Source: Methylobacterium gregans
Lineage (GTDB): Bacteria > Pseudomonadota > Alphaproteobacteria > Rhizobiales > Beijerinckiaceae
DNA: 64,000 nucleotides
Direction: 5' to 3'
Assembly: GCF_022179245.1 (NCBI RefSeq)
Contig: NZ_BPQM01000012.1
Coordinates: forward strand, 1 to 64,000
The position numbers were made by a program, and so were the translations under genes. A model generated the notes under the pieces. It was not told where the DNA came from. It worked only from the letters and a program-made list of their open reading frames with translations, and ran no database searches. This document shows positions 43,852-53,461 of this stretch, piece after piece; the first letter of the stretch is position 1, and each line of letters opens with the position of its first letter.

Positions 43852-44787
43852 CTAGAGGCTGAAGGCGGCGACGTCGTCGGGCGTGCCGATGGCGGAGGCC
43901 GTAGCCCCCGCCGCGATGCGCTTGACGAGGCCGGAGAGCACCTTGCCGGAGCCGACCTCGTGGAACTGGGTGACGCCGGATGCCGCCATCGCCGCGACGC
44001 TCTCGCGCCAGCGCACCGTGCCGGTGACCTGGGCGACGAGATTGCGGCGGATCGCGTCCGGGTCGGATTCGGGCGCGGCCGTCACGTTGGCGTAGAGCGG
44101 CACCTTGGGCGCGTCGAGCGCGACCTCGGCCAAAGCCGTCCGCATGGCCTCGGCGGCGGGCGCCATCAGCCGGCAGTGGAAGGGTGCCGAGACGTTGAGC
44201 AGCACCGCCCGCTTGATGCCGCGCGATTGCGCCAGAGCCACCGCGCGCTCCACCGCGGCCCGGTGGCCGGAGAGCACCACCTGCCCGCCGCCGTTGTCGT
44301 TGGCGACGTCGCAGGCCTCGTCGCCCGCGGCCTCCGCGGCGATGGCCTGGGCTGTCTCCGGATCGGTGCCGATCAGCGCCGCCATGGCGCCCGCGCCCGG
44401 GGCGACCGCGCGCTGCATCGCCTCGCCGCGGATGCGCAGGAGGCGGGCGGCGTCCGCGATCGTCAGGCTGCCGGCGGCCGCGAGCGCCGCGTACTCGCCG
44501 AGCGAGTGGCCGGCCACGCAGGCGACGTCCCGGGCGAGGTCGAGGTCGCGCTCGGCCTCGAGCACGCGGAAGCCTGCGAGGCTCGCGGCCATCAGGGCGG
44601 GCTGGGCGTTGGCGGTCAGCGTCAGTTCGTCGGCCGGGCCCTCGAACATCAGGACGGAGAGCTTCTGCCCCAAGGCGTCGTCGACCTCATCGAAGACCGC
44701 GCGGGCCTGCGGAAAGGCGTCGGCCAGCGCCTTGCCCATGCCGACCGCCTGGCTGCCCTGTCCGGGAAAGATGAGTGCGCGCGCCAT
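43852..44787 (-). CDS. fabD: Malonyl-CoA:ACP transacylase
   Basis: This 311-residue protein transfers malonyl from CoA to ACP. It starts MARALIFPGQGSQAVGMGKAL, has the nucleophile Ser in the GHSLGEYAALAAAG motif at about residue 92, the Arg in LRIRGEAMQ, and the His in SAPFHCRLMAPAA. I chose ATG 44787 on the family N-terminus; the frame is open upstream. It heads the fab cluster and is divergent from rpoZ across a 250-bp gap that holds both promoters, which I cannot place exactly. Confidence 0.97.
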   Translation of the reverse strand: MARALIFPGQGSQAVGMGKALADAFPQARAVFDEVDDALGQKLSVLMFEGPADELTLTANAQPALMAASLAGFRVLEAERDLDLARDVACVAGHSLGEYAALAAAGSLTIADAARLLRIRGEAMQRAVAPGAGAMAALIGTDPETAQAIAAEAAGDEACDVANDNGGGQVVLSGHRAAVERAVALAQSRGIKRAVLLNVSAPFHCRLMAPAAEAMRTALAEVALDAPKVPLYANVTAAPESDPDAIRRNLVAQVTGTVRWRESVAAMAASGVTQFHEVGSGKVLSGLVKRIAAGATASAIGTPDDVAAFSL

Positions 44788-45037
44788 GGTTGAGATTGCG
44801 GCTCCGCTTGTCGAATCAACGCCTTGGGTGGGGCGGCGCAGTCGCACCGCGCCTGCTCCAAGTCAATCGTGCGGTGCGCAAATCGGCGCGACGCCGGAGC
44901 CTCTGTCAGGGCCCGGGCGGGAAAACCCGCGCCCGTCAAGCCCCGGCCAAGCCGTTGCGCTTGTTGGCAGAGCGCATCGGGTGTAAGAGGCCCCCCACAA
45001 TCCGACATCCCGCACGCATATAAAGGAGCCGCCCCGC

Positions 45038-45451
45038 ATGGCTCGCGTCACCGTTGAAGACTGCATCGAGAAGGTCGAGAACCGCTTCGAGCTGGTTCTG
45101 CTGGCGAGCCACCGGGCCCGCCTGATCGCCGCCGGCGCCCCGCTGACCATCGACCGCGACCGCGACAAGAACCCGGTCGTCGCGCTGCGCGAGATCGGCG
45201 ACGAGACGATCACCGCCGACGACCTGAAGGAGCAGCTGATCCACTCGCTGCAGAAATACGTCGAGGTGGACGAGCCCGAGGCCGAGACGGTGCCGCTGCT
45301 CTCCAGCTCGCCGGCGGCTGCCGCGGTGGCGCCCCAGTCCTCGTCCGACGACAGCGCCGTGCAGTTCGACCGCATGAGCGAGGACGACCTGCTGCGCGGC
45401 CTCGAGAACCTTGCGCCCCCGGTCGAGACCGAGGAAGACACCGGCGAGTGA
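45038..45451 (+). CDS. rpoZ: RNA polymerase omega subunit
   Basis: This 137-residue protein starts [28 protein letters not shown], the omega core that clamps the beta' C-terminus and forms part of ppGpp site 1. [14 protein letters not shown] follows. The C-terminal tail is extended, acidic and Ser/Ala-rich, as is usual in alphaproteobacteria. AAAGGAG precedes the ATG. It is followed by a strong terminator and then rsh, the ppGpp enzyme, the conserved neighbour order. Confidence 0.97.
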   Translation: MARVTVEDCIEKVENRFELVLLASHRARLIAAGAPLTIDRDRDKNPVVALREIGDETITADDLKEQLIHSLQKYVEVDEPEAETVPLLSSSPAAAAVAPQSSSDDSAVQFDRMSEDDLLRGLENLAPPVETEEDTGE

Positions 45452-45478
45452 GCCCCGCGCCACCGCGATGATGCCAGG

Positions 45479-45507
45479 GCCCGGCGGCGACGCCGGGCTT
45501 TTTCTTT
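45479..45507 (+). terminator. Rho-independent terminator of rpoZ
   Basis: A GCCCGGCG stem with a GCGA tetraloop pairs with CGCCGGGC and is followed directly by TTTTTCTTT, 27 bp after the rpoZ stop. Confidence 0.88.
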
Positions 45508-45640
45508 GCCGCGACGCCGGAATCATCCCTGCTGCGACGCGGGGTATCTGGCGCGCCGCGCCGCAATGCACGACATTCGCCGGACGGGCAGGGGACGGGA
45601 TCGGCCGTCCGGGACGCGGGTCGAGGGCTTTCACCGCATT

Positions 45641-47872
45641 ATGATGCGCCAGTACGAACTCGTGGAGCGGGTGAAGCGCTACAACCCGGCCGCGAACGAA
45701 GCCCTGCTCAACCGTGCCTACGTCTACGCGATGCGCGCCCACGGCACGCAGAAGCGCGCCTCCGGGGACCCGTTCTTCGCCCACCCGCTGGAGGTGGCGG
45801 CGATCCTCACCGACCTGCGGCTCGACGACGCCACCATCGTGGCGGCGGTCCTCCACGACACCGTGGAGGACACGGCGGCCACGCTCGACGAGATCCGCGA
45901 GCTGTTCTCGCCGGAGATCGGGGCGCTCGTCGACGGCCTGACCAAGCTGAAGCGGCTCGACCTCGTCTCGAAGCAGGCGGCGCAGGGCGAGAACTTCCGC
46001 AAGCTGCTGCTGGCGGTCGCGGCGGACGTGCGGGTGCTCCTCGTGAAGCTCGCCGACCGGCTGCACAACATGCGCACGCTCGGCCACATGCCGGCCGAGA
46101 AGCGCGCCCGCATCGCCCAGGAGACCCTGGACATCTACGCGCCGCTCGCCGGCCGCATGGGCATGCAGGAGCTGCGCGACGAGCTGGAAGACCTCTCGCT
46201 GCGCAACCTCAAGCCCGACGTCTACGAGACGATCACCCAGCGGCTGACCGCGCTCTCGCAGAAATCCGAGCGGATGGTCGAGACGATCGAGCAGGACCTG
46301 ACCGCCAAGCTCGCCGCCCAGGGCATCCAAGCCTCGGTCAGCGGACGGCTGAAGAAGCCGTTCTCGATCTGGTCGAAGATGGAGCGCAAATCCGTCGCCT
46401 TCGAGCAGCTCTCGGACATCTTCGGCTTCCGGGTGGTCGTGGACACGCTGCCCGAGTGCTACGCCGCGCTCGGCGTGGTGCACACGGCCTGGCCGATGGT
46501 GCCGGGGCGCTACAAGGACTACATCTCCACCCCGAAGCAGAACGATTACCGCTCGATCCACACCACGGTGATCGGTCCGCGCTCACAGCGCGTCGAGCTT
46601 CAGATCCGCACCCAGGCGATGGACGAGATCGCCGAGTACGGCATCGCCGCGCACGCGCACTACAAGGAGGCGGGCGGGCGGCAGGAGGGCGGGATGCACC
46701 CGCGCCTCGCCACCGAGAGCGGCGCCTACCAGTGGCTGCGCCGCACGATCGAGCTGCTCGCGGAAGGTGACTCGCCCGAGGAGTTCCTGGAGCACACTAA
46801 GCTCGAGCTGTTCCAGGACCAGGTCTTCTGCTTCACCCCGAAGGGCCGGCTGATCGCCCTGCCGCGCGGCGCCACGCCGATCGATTTCGCCTACGCGGTG
46901 CACACCGACGTCGGCAACACGGCCGTGGGGGCCAAGATCAACGGCCGGATCGTGCCGCTCCTGCACGAGCTGACCAACGGCGACGAGGTCGAGATCGCCC
47001 GCTCGGACGGGGCGGCGCCGCCGGCCGCCTGGGAATCGCTCGTCGTCACCGGCAAGGCGCGGGCGGCGATCCGCCGGGCGACGCGCTCGGCGGTACGGCG
47101 GCAATATGCGGGGCTCGGCCGACAGATCCTCGACCGGGCCTTCGAGCGGGCCGGCAAGAGTTTCTCCGAGGACAAGCTGCGCGGAGCGCTGCCGCGACTC
47201 GCCCGCGCCTCGACCGAGGATGTGTTCGCGGCGGTGGGCCGGGGCGAGATGTTCTCGGGCGACGTCGTGCGGGCGGTCTATCCGGACTACAAGGACGAGC
47301 GCCGCGCCGCCGCGTCGAGCGCCCCCCAGCTTCCGGTGAACGGGGCGGGCCGGCTCACCCGCTCGAAGGACCAGACCATCCGGCTGACCCTGCCGGAAGG
47401 GGGCGGGGCCGCCGATCCGAACGCCATTCCGATCCGCGGCCTCGACGGCGACCTCCCGGTGAGCTTCGCGCCGAACGGCGGCGCGGTGCCGGGCGACCGC
47501 ATCGTCGGCATCCTGACGCCGGGGCAGGGGGTGACGATCTACCCGATCCAGTCGGCCGCGCTCGCCGCCTTCGACAACGAGCCCGACCGCTGGATCGACG
47601 TGCGCTGGGACATCGAGGGCCCGGCGACCGAGCGCTTCCCGGCCCGGATCGCCCTGCAGTCGATCAACGAACCCGGCACCTTCGCGCAGATCGCCCAGGT
47701 CATCGCCGACCACGACGGCAACATCGACAACATCTCGATGAAGCGGCGCACGCAGGATTTCACCGACATCACCATCGACCTCTCGGTCTGGGACCTGCAG
47801 CACCTCAACGCGATCGTGGCCGAGCTGCGCGGCAAGCGGGCGGTGAGCCGCGTGGAGCGGGTGAACGGGTAG
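45641..47872 (+). CDS. rsh: Bifunctional (p)ppGpp synthetase/hydrolase
   Basis: This 743-residue RelA/SpoT homologue has an N-terminal HD hydrolase domain (RASGDPFFAHPLEVA, AVLHDTVEDT, LADRLHNMRTLG) and a synthetase domain (SIWSKMERK, RYKDYISTPKQNDYRSIHT, VELQIRT, AEYGIAAHAHYKE). A TGS domain (VFCFTPKGRLIALPRGATPIDFAYAVH) and a C-terminal ACT domain (DNISMKRR) follow. Both active sites look intact, so it should make and degrade the alarmone. ATG 45641 or 45644 is the likely start, with no strong ribosome site. It lies downstream of rpoZ but after a terminator, so it has its own promoter. Confidence 0.96.
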   Translation: MMRQYELVERVKRYNPAANEALLNRAYVYAMRAHGTQKRASGDPFFAHPLEVAAILTDLRLDDATIVAAVLHDTVEDTAATLDEIRELFSPEIGALVDGLTKLKRLDLVSKQAAQGENFRKLLLAVAADVRVLLVKLADRLHNMRTLGHMPAEKRARIAQETLDIYAPLAGRMGMQELRDELEDLSLRNLKPDVYETITQRLTALSQKSERMVETIEQDLTAKLAAQGIQASVSGRLKKPFSIWSKMERKSVAFEQLSDIFGFRVVVDTLPECYAALGVVHTAWPMVPGRYKDYISTPKQNDYRSIHTTVIGPRSQRVELQIRTQAMDEIAEYGIAAHAHYKEAGGRQEGGMHPRLATESGAYQWLRRTIELLAEGDSPEEFLEHTKLELFQDQVFCFTPKGRLIALPRGATPIDFAYAVHTDVGNTAVGAKINGRIVPLLHELTNGDEVEIARSDGAAPPAAWESLVVTGKARAAIRRATRSAVRRQYAGLGRQILDRAFERAGKSFSEDKLRGALPRLARASTEDVFAAVGRGEMFSGDVVRAVYPDYKDERRAAASSAPQLPVNGAGRLTRSKDQTIRLTLPEGGGAADPNAIPIRGLDGDLPVSFAPNGGAVPGDRIVGILTPGQGVTIYPIQSAALAAFDNEPDRWIDVRWDIEGPATERFPARIALQSINEPGTFAQIAQVIADHDGNIDNISMKRRTQDFTDITIDLSVWDLQHLNAIVAELRGKRAVSRVERVNG

Positions 47873-47884
47873 GACACGCGCAAT

Positions 47885-47907
47885 TCTCCCTCCCCCGCCG
47901 AGGGAGA
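47885..47907. repeat. Short GC-rich hairpin after rsh
   Basis: TCTCCCT...AGGGAGA with a C-rich loop follows the rsh stop by 12 bp; it is of the same kind as the hairpins at 43069 and 56147. Confidence 0.45.
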
Positions 47908-48042
47908 GAGGGCGTCGTGACTAAAGAAATCGCTTCCGAAGCGTTGCCGAACGTATCCGCCGGCCCCGGGGAAACGCGCGGTTACAAATTTGCACCCGTC
48001 CTCCGGCTTCGATATCCAAAAAACTCCAGGCATAACAGCGGC

Positions 48043-48786
48043 ATGCTCGCCGTCGAACGCCCGACCATGTCCGCAGCCGCCACGCCCCACATCCTCGTTG
48101 TCGAGGACGACCGGGAGATCTCCGCCCTCGTGGCGCGCTACCTGCGCGGCAACGAGTGCCGCGTGACGATCGCCGGGGACGGGCGCGAGATGGACCGGGC
48201 GCTGGGCGATGCCCGGGTCGACCTGATCGTGCTCGACATCATGCTGCCGGGCGAGGACGGGCTCACCTTGTGCCGACGCCTGCGCGCCACCTCGGCGATC
48301 CCGATCCTGATGCTCACCGCCAAGACCGAGGAGATCGACCGCATCATCGGCCTCGAACTCGGCGCCGACGACTACCTCGCCAAGCCCTTCAACCCGAGAG
48401 AGCTCCTCGCCCGGATCCGCGCGATCCTGCGGCGCAGTGCGGCGAGCGCGCCGGACGACGACGGCGTGCGCAAGCTCCACTTCGCCGGCTGGACGCTGGA
48501 CGTCGCGCTCCGGCAGGTGCTGAGCCCCGAGGGCGCGCGCGTCGCCGTGACGGGCGCGGAGTTCGACCTGCTCCACGCCCTCTGCTTGCGCCCCGGCCGC
48601 GTCCTCTCCCGCGACCAGCTCCTCGACCTGACGCAGGGGCGCGCCGCCGGGCCGTTCGAGCGCAGCATCGACGTGCTGATCAGCCGGATCCGCCAGAAGA
48701 TCGAGCGCGACACGCGCAACCCCGAGATCATCCGCACCATCCGCTCGGGGGGCTACCTGTTCACGCCGGAGGTCACCCGGTCATGA
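48043..48786 (+). CDS. OmpR-family response regulator
   Basis: This 247-residue protein has a receiver domain (HILVVEDDREISALVARYL; phospho-acceptor Asp in LIVLDIMLPGEDG; MLTAKTEE; DYLAKPFNPREL) and an OmpR-type winged helix (VTGAEFDLLHALCLRPGRVLSR, SIDVLISRIRQKIE, IRTIRSGGYLF). Starts at 48043 or 48067 are possible. The stop overlaps the kinase start by ATGA, so the pair is co-translated. The signal is unknown. The nearest family is the OmpR/TctD-like regulators. Confidence 0.92.
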   Translation: MLAVERPTMSAAATPHILVVEDDREISALVARYLRGNECRVTIAGDGREMDRALGDARVDLIVLDIMLPGEDGLTLCRRLRATSAIPILMLTAKTEEIDRIIGLELGADDYLAKPFNPRELLARIRAILRRSAASAPDDDGVRKLHFAGWTLDVALRQVLSPEGARVAVTGAEFDLLHALCLRPGRVLSRDQLLDLTQGRAAGPFERSIDVLISRIRQKIERDTRNPEIIRTIRSGGYLFTPEVTRS

Positions 48787-50180
48787 CGCACGCAGGGAGA
48801 GTCTCGGCGCTCCGCAAGCGGCTGCGCCCGCGCAGCATCGCCGGACAGATCGCCCTGCTGATCGTCGCGGCGATCGCGGTGGCGCATGTCGTGGCGACGC
48901 TGGCCTTCGTCATCCTGCGCGAGCCCTGGCGGCCGGACGACCGGCCCGGCGTGATGGTGGGGCGCGCCGCCACCGTGGCGCGCCTGCTCGACGCTTCCGA
49001 GCCCGCGAGCCGCGACGCCCTCGTCGCTGCCTCGGCCCGGAGCCTGCCCACCCTGGAGATCGCGCCCTGGGACGGACAGGGCGGCCAGGCTGAGCCCGAC
49101 CACGCGGTGATCCGTCGGCTCCGCGACGGTTTCGGCCGGGCGCTGACCATCACCGATCTCGGCACCGAGACCCGCCGCGGCGAGCCCATGCTGCGCCTCG
49201 GCATCGAGACGCCCGCCGGCGCCCGCTTCCAGGTCGTCGTGCCGGACGATCCGCTCGCTCCGCCGCGCCAGGGCGCCATCATCTTCACCTTCGTGTTCCT
49301 TGGCCTGACGCTGGCGCTGCTCTCGGTCTGGGCGACGCGGGCGCTCACCGCGCCGCTCGCGCGCCTCGAGGCCGCGGCGGAGGCCTTCGGCACCCGCGAC
49401 GACCACGCCGCCCTGCCGCAGGCGGGCCCGCGCGAGGTGCTGGCGATGTCGCGGGCGCTGGACCGGATGCGCGCCCGCGTGCGCCGGCTGATCGACGACC
49501 GCACCCAGATGCTCGCCGCGATCAGCCACGACCTGCGCACGCCGATCACCCGCCTGCGCCTGCGCGCCGAGTTCATCGAGGACGAGCACGCCCGCGCCGC
49601 GACGCTTCGCGACCTCGACCAGATGAACGGCCTCGTGGAGGCGGCGCTCTCCTTCGTGCGCGACGGGCAGGCGCGCGACACCGGCAGCCACACCCTGGTC
49701 GACCTCGCCTCCGTGGTGCAGACGGTCTGCGACGGGTTCGCGGATATCGGCGCCCGCGTGGCGGTGGAGCGCAGCCGCCACGTGCTGGTCCAGGGCCGCA
49801 CCGACGACCTCCAGCGCGCCCTCACCAACCTCGTCGACAACGCCGTGAAGTACGGGGGCGAGGCCCGCGTCCTGATGGAGGCGACGCCCCGCGGGGTGCG
49901 GGTGGAGGTGCGCGACTCCGGCCCCGGCATCGCCGAAGCCGAGCGCGAGGCCATGCTGCAGCCCTTCGTGCGCGGCGATCGAGCCCGCAATCTCAACGAC
50001 GCGACGGGGTTCGGCCTCGGCCTCTCGATCGTGCAGGCGATCGTGGAGGCGCATGCGGGCCGGCTCGTGCTGGAGAACCGGCCGGAGGGCGGACTCGCGG
50101 CGGCGATCGAGCTGCCGCTCGCCGGACGGCAGCCGCCCGAGCCCGTGCCGGCACCGGAGCCCATCAGCCGCGCCGCCTGA
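48783..50180 (+). CDS. EnvZ-type sensor histidine kinase
   Basis: This 465-residue kinase has a membrane helix at about 20-45 (IALLIVAAIAVAHVVATLAFVIL), a periplasmic domain of about 130 residues, a second helix (GAIIFTFVFLGLTLALLSVWA), and HAMP. It then has HisKA with the phospho-accepting His in AAISHDLRTPITRLRLRAE and an ATPase domain (NLVDNAVKYGG, DSGPGIAE, TGFGLGLSIVQAIVEAH). A Pro/Glu-rich tail ends the protein. It is coupled by ATGA to the OmpR-type regulator upstream and is its likely partner. Confidence 0.93.
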   Translation: MTHAGRVSALRKRLRPRSIAGQIALLIVAAIAVAHVVATLAFVILREPWRPDDRPGVMVGRAATVARLLDASEPASRDALVAASARSLPTLEIAPWDGQGGQAEPDHAVIRRLRDGFGRALTITDLGTETRRGEPMLRLGIETPAGARFQVVVPDDPLAPPRQGAIIFTFVFLGLTLALLSVWATRALTAPLARLEAAAEAFGTRDDHAALPQAGPREVLAMSRALDRMRARVRRLIDDRTQMLAAISHDLRTPITRLRLRAEFIEDEHARAATLRDLDQMNGLVEAALSFVRDGQARDTGSHTLVDLASVVQTVCDGFADIGARVAVERSRHVLVQGRTDDLQRALTNLVDNAVKYGGEARVLMEATPRGVRVEVRDSGPGIAEAEREAMLQPFVRGDRARNLNDATGFGLGLSIVQAIVEAHAGRLVLENRPEGGLAAAIELPLAGRQPPEPVPAPEPISRAA

Positions 50181-50234
50181 GCTTTTCCCGCCGTCCCGCG
50201 TTGTCGGGGCGTCGAACACACGGAGGACCGCCGC

Positions 50235-51110
50235 ATGGATGTCGGCTTCATCGGGCTCGGGCGCATGGGCCGCGCGATGGTGGGCAGGCTCGTAGCCGCG
50301 GGCCACAATGTCCGGGTCTGGAACCGCTCGCCCGGCGCTGCCGAGGGGCTGGACGGAGCGACCCCGGTGACGAGCGCGGCCGAGGCCTTCCGGGGGGACG
50401 CCGCGATCACGATGCTCGCCGACGATGCGGCCCTGCGCGCCGTGATCGTGGAGGGCGGCCTGCTCGATGCGCCGGAGCGGCCCGACCTGCATCTCAGCAT
50501 GAGCACGATCTCGGTGGCCCTGGCCCGGGACCTCGCCGCGATCCACGAGCGGGCGGGCGTGCCCTACATCGCCGCGCCGGTCTTCGGCCGGCCGGACGCG
50601 GCCGAGCGGGGCGCGCTCAACATCGTGGCCGCCGGGCCCGAGGCCGAGATCGCGCGCGCCGCGCCGCTCCTCGACGCGATGGGCGCGAAGACCTGGCGCT
50701 TCGGCAGCGAGCCGGCACGGGCGAACGCCGTGAAGCTCGCCGGCAACTTCATGCTGATCTCGGCGATCGAGGCGATGGGCGAGGCCTGCGCCTTCACGGA
50801 GGCGCACGGCGTCGCGGGCGCGGACCTGCTGGACCTGCTGACCAACACCCTGTTCGCGGCGCCCGCCTACAAGAACTACGGCGCGATGATCGCCGCGCAG
50901 CGCTTCGAGCCGGCGGGCTTCGCGCTCAAGCTCGGCGCCAAGGACGTGCGCCTCGCGCTTCAGGCCGCGGAGGCCGCGGGCGTGCCGATGCCCTTCGCGA
51001 GCGCCGTCCGCGACGGCCTGATCGAGGCGATCGCCCAGGGCGACGGCGACAAGGACTGGTCGGCGCTCGCGCGGGTCTCTGCCCGGCGCAGCGGGCGCCT
51101 GAAGTCCTAG
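50235..51110 (+). CDS. NAD(P)-dependent beta-hydroxyacid dehydrogenase
   Basis: This 291-residue enzyme of the 3-hydroxyisobutyrate dehydrogenase family starts MDVGFIGLGRMGRAMVGRLVAAGHNVRVWNR, the dinucleotide-binding fold. The substrate-binding block is near VPYIAAPVFGRPDAAERG, and the catalytic Lys is in NAVKLAGNFMLIS with a later KLGAKDVRLAL. The substrate may be 3-hydroxyisobutyrate, glyoxylate/succinic semialdehyde or a similar compound; the sequence does not decide. CGGAGGAC lies before the ATG. Its 3' end overlaps the convergent mmcB-like gene by 4 bp. Confidence 0.9.
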   Translation: MDVGFIGLGRMGRAMVGRLVAAGHNVRVWNRSPGAAEGLDGATPVTSAAEAFRGDAAITMLADDAALRAVIVEGGLLDAPERPDLHLSMSTISVALARDLAAIHERAGVPYIAAPVFGRPDAAERGALNIVAAGPEAEIARAAPLLDAMGAKTWRFGSEPARANAVKLAGNFMLISAIEAMGEACAFTEAHGVAGADLLDLLTNTLFAAPAYKNYGAMIAAQRFEPAGFALKLGAKDVRLALQAAEAAGVPMPFASAVRDGLIEAIAQGDGDKDWSALARVSARRSGRLKS

Positions 51111-51613
51111 AGAGCCCCCTCGCGCACCGCGCCCGGATCGGCGAGCGCGTGCAGCAGGCGGGCGGCGCTATGGGCGAAGCGCAGGGTCACTGCCTTGCGC
51201 CGCGCACCGCTGAGCGCGTGCTCCGGCGCCGCGCGCACGATGCCGGCCCCGAAGGCGTCGGCGACGATGAGGCCGCATTCCTCGGGGATCAGGGCTTCCG
51301 GCACGGTGTCAGGGATCGCGAAGAAGAAGCGGTCGCAGAAATCGCGGTAGTCCGGCCATTTTCGGTCGGCCCGGAAATCGGCCACGCTCGACTTGATCTC
51401 CACGATCGTGAGCTTGCCCGCCCCGCACAGCGCGATCACGTCGGCCCGGCGGCCGTTGACCAGCGAGAACTCTGGGAGCGTCACGCAGCCCATCTCCGAG
51501 AACAGGCGGCGCACGCCGCGCTGGAGACGGAGCGCGGTCGGCGATTGGCGCCCGTCGGCGGGCAGGACGAGGTCGGAGAGAGGGTCGGGATTGCGGGCGG
51601 CGAGGGCGGGCAT
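51107..51613 (-). CDS. mmcB: MmcB-family DNA repair protein
   Basis: This 168-residue protein has a PD-(D/E)xK-like nuclease fold typical of MmcB: LQRGVRRLFSEMG, EFSLVNGRRADVIALCGAGKLTIVEIKSS (with the D...E-x-K core) and WPDYRDFCDRFFFAIPD. In Caulobacter mmcB is a SOS-linked gene that helps survival of mitomycin C damage. I chose ATG 51613 (MPALAARNP). No LexA box is obvious within the short gap upstream. It converges on the dehydrogenase gene with a 4-bp overlap. Confidence 0.85.
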   Translation of the reverse strand: MPALAARNPDPLSDLVLPADGRQSPTALRLQRGVRRLFSEMGCVTLPEFSLVNGRRADVIALCGAGKLTIVEIKSSVADFRADRKWPDYRDFCDRFFFAIPDTVPEALIPEECGLIVADAFGAGIVRAAPEHALSGARRKAVTLRFAHSAARLLHALADPGAVREGAL

Positions 51614-51683
51614 CGGCACTGTTCCGTTTCGGCACACTCTGCCAAGACGGAGCCCGGTCTGTCACCTGCGGCGCGCGGACGCC

Positions 51684-52205
51684 TCAGCTCCGGAACCACG
51701 TCAGCAGCCCCGCGCCCGGCGCGAGCAGCACGAAGGCCCAGATGTAGCCGGAGGTCCAGTTGGCGACCTGGAAGGGCAGGGGGCGCACGCCGAACATCCC
51801 GGCGATCAAGGGGACCACCGCGCGGGCCGGGCCGACGAAGCGCCCGAGCGCGACCGAGAGCGCCCCCCAGCGCGCCAGGAAGGCCTCGCCGCGGGCCACC
51901 ATCTCCGGATGGTTGCGCATCGGCCACATCCGGCGCACGCTCTCGCCGTAGTGGCGGCCGAAGGCGTAGGAGAGCCAGTCGCCGAGCCCCGCGCCCGTGC
52001 CGGCCGCCAGCACCACCGGCCAGAGCGGGATGTCGGCCGCACCCACGATCGCCCCGATACCGATGAGGATCACGGTGGCCGGCACGAGCAGCGACAGGAA
52101 CGCGATCGACTCGCAGAAGGCGCAGACACCGGCGAAGAGCGGCGCCCACGCCTTGTGGGTCTCCACGAAGCCGAGGGCCGTGGTCCGCAGGGCTTCGAGA
52201 TCCAT
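51684..52205 (-). CDS. DedA-family membrane protein
   Basis: This 173-residue integral membrane protein has the DedA/SNARE-associated core: FCESIAFLSLLVPATVILIG, GAGLGDWLSYAFGRHYG, and RFVGPARAVVPLIAGMFG with the F-R-P-Ar motif. Three to four hydrophobic helices are visible. DedA proteins are lipid scramblases or flippases linked to membrane potential and envelope integrity. ATG 52205 is preferred over an upstream frame extension that is Arg-rich. It is shorter than the usual ~200 residues, as some family members are. Confidence 0.88.
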   Translation of the reverse strand: MDLEALRTTALGFVETHKAWAPLFAGVCAFCESIAFLSLLVPATVILIGIGAIVGAADIPLWPVVLAAGTGAGLGDWLSYAFGRHYGESVRRMWPMRNHPEMVARGEAFLARWGALSVALGRFVGPARAVVPLIAGMFGVRPLPFQVANWTSGYIWAFVLLAPGAGLLTWFRS

Positions 52206-52369
52206 CGGGCATCCGTTGCGGGGAAGGTGAGCCGCGATCTGGGGCGGACATCGCCGCCGCGCAAGCTCCGCGGTTCGAGCTCGGCGGTTCGAGATCTGCC
52301 GCGCGCGGGTGCGGCGCCGGCCCAAAGGCGCTAACAGGCAGGTCCCGTCGCGAGAGAGGTGTGCGGCCC

Positions 52370-53218
52370 GTGAAGGTCCTGTCGATCCAGTCCCACGTCG
52401 CCTACGGCCATGTCGGCAACGCCTCGGCGGTGTTCCCGATGCAGCGCCTCGGCGTCGAGGTCTGGCCGATCCACACCGTGCAGTTCTCCAACCACACCGG
52501 CTACGGCGCGTGGCGCGGCCGCGTCTTCGACGGGCCGGCGATCGAGGAGCTGGTGGCGGGCATCGGCGAGCGGGGCGTGCTCGGGACCTGCGACGGGGTG
52601 CTCTCGGGCTACATGGGCTCGGCCGATATCGGCACGGCGATCCTGCGCGCGGTCGAGGCGGCGCGGGCCGCCAACCCGGCGGCGCTCTACTGCTGCGACC
52701 CGGTGATGGGCGACACCGGCCGGGGCGTCTACGTCCGGCCCGGCATCCCCGAGTTCATGCGCGAGCAGGCCGTTCCTGCCGCCGACATCGTGACGCCGAA
52801 CCAGTTCGAGCTGGAGGCGCTGACCGGCCTCGCGACGGCCACGCTCGACGGCGCCAAGGCCGCCGTCCGGGCCCTCCAGGCGCAGGGGCCGCGGGTGGTG
52901 CTGGTCACCTCGCTGATGACCGAGGCGACCCCGGCCGACGCCATCGACCTGCTGGCCGGCGAGGGTGGGCAGTTCTGGTGCCTGCGCACGCCGCGCCTCA
53001 CGCTCGACGTCAACGGCGCGGGCGACTGCATCGCCGCGCTGTTCTTCGTGCACTACGCCCGCACCGGCTCGGCGGCCCTCGCCCTCGGCATGGCCGGCGC
53101 CTCCGTCTACGGTCTCCTGAAGCGCACGGCGGAAGCGGGCTCCCGCGAGATCCTCACGGTCGCCGCGCAGGAGGAGTTCGTCGCCCCGAGCGAGACGTTT
53201 CCCGTGGCGCCCGTCTGA
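52370..53218 (+). CDS. pdxY: Pyridoxal kinase
   Basis: This 282-residue ribokinase-fold enzyme phosphorylates pyridoxal in vitamin B6 salvage. It starts KVLSIQSHVAYGHVGNASAVFPMQ, the PdxY signature, with VQFSNHTGYGAWRG, YCCDPVMGD and the catalytic DVNGAGDCIAALF near the C-terminus. GTG 52370 is preferred over GTG 52361 because GAGAGAGG lies at a proper distance from it. It is monocistronic, and a 243-bp gap before the PhzF gene shows nothing recognisable. Confidence 0.93.
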   Translation: MKVLSIQSHVAYGHVGNASAVFPMQRLGVEVWPIHTVQFSNHTGYGAWRGRVFDGPAIEELVAGIGERGVLGTCDGVLSGYMGSADIGTAILRAVEAARAANPAALYCCDPVMGDTGRGVYVRPGIPEFMREQAVPAADIVTPNQFELEALTGLATATLDGAKAAVRALQAQGPRVVLVTSLMTEATPADAIDLLAGEGGQFWCLRTPRLTLDVNGAGDCIAALFFVHYARTGSAALALGMAGASVYGLLKRTAEAGSREILTVAAQEEFVAPSETFPVAPV

Positions 53219-53461
53219 GTCGGTTCGCAGAGCACACCGGCCGCACGTTCTCACCGCCGTCGTTCCGGGGCACCGAAGGCGAGCCCGGTCATCCATGAAC
53301 ACCGCGGCTCATCGCCCTGATCCGTCGGTGGGCTTGGATCCCGGATCCCGCTCCACAACCCCGGGTATGACGGGGGAGAGGTATCGTCGAACAGCGCGTC
53401 GGCAGGGCACGGTCCCTGCCTTGCGTCCCGCTATCGACCGCCCCCGCCACACGATCTAAGG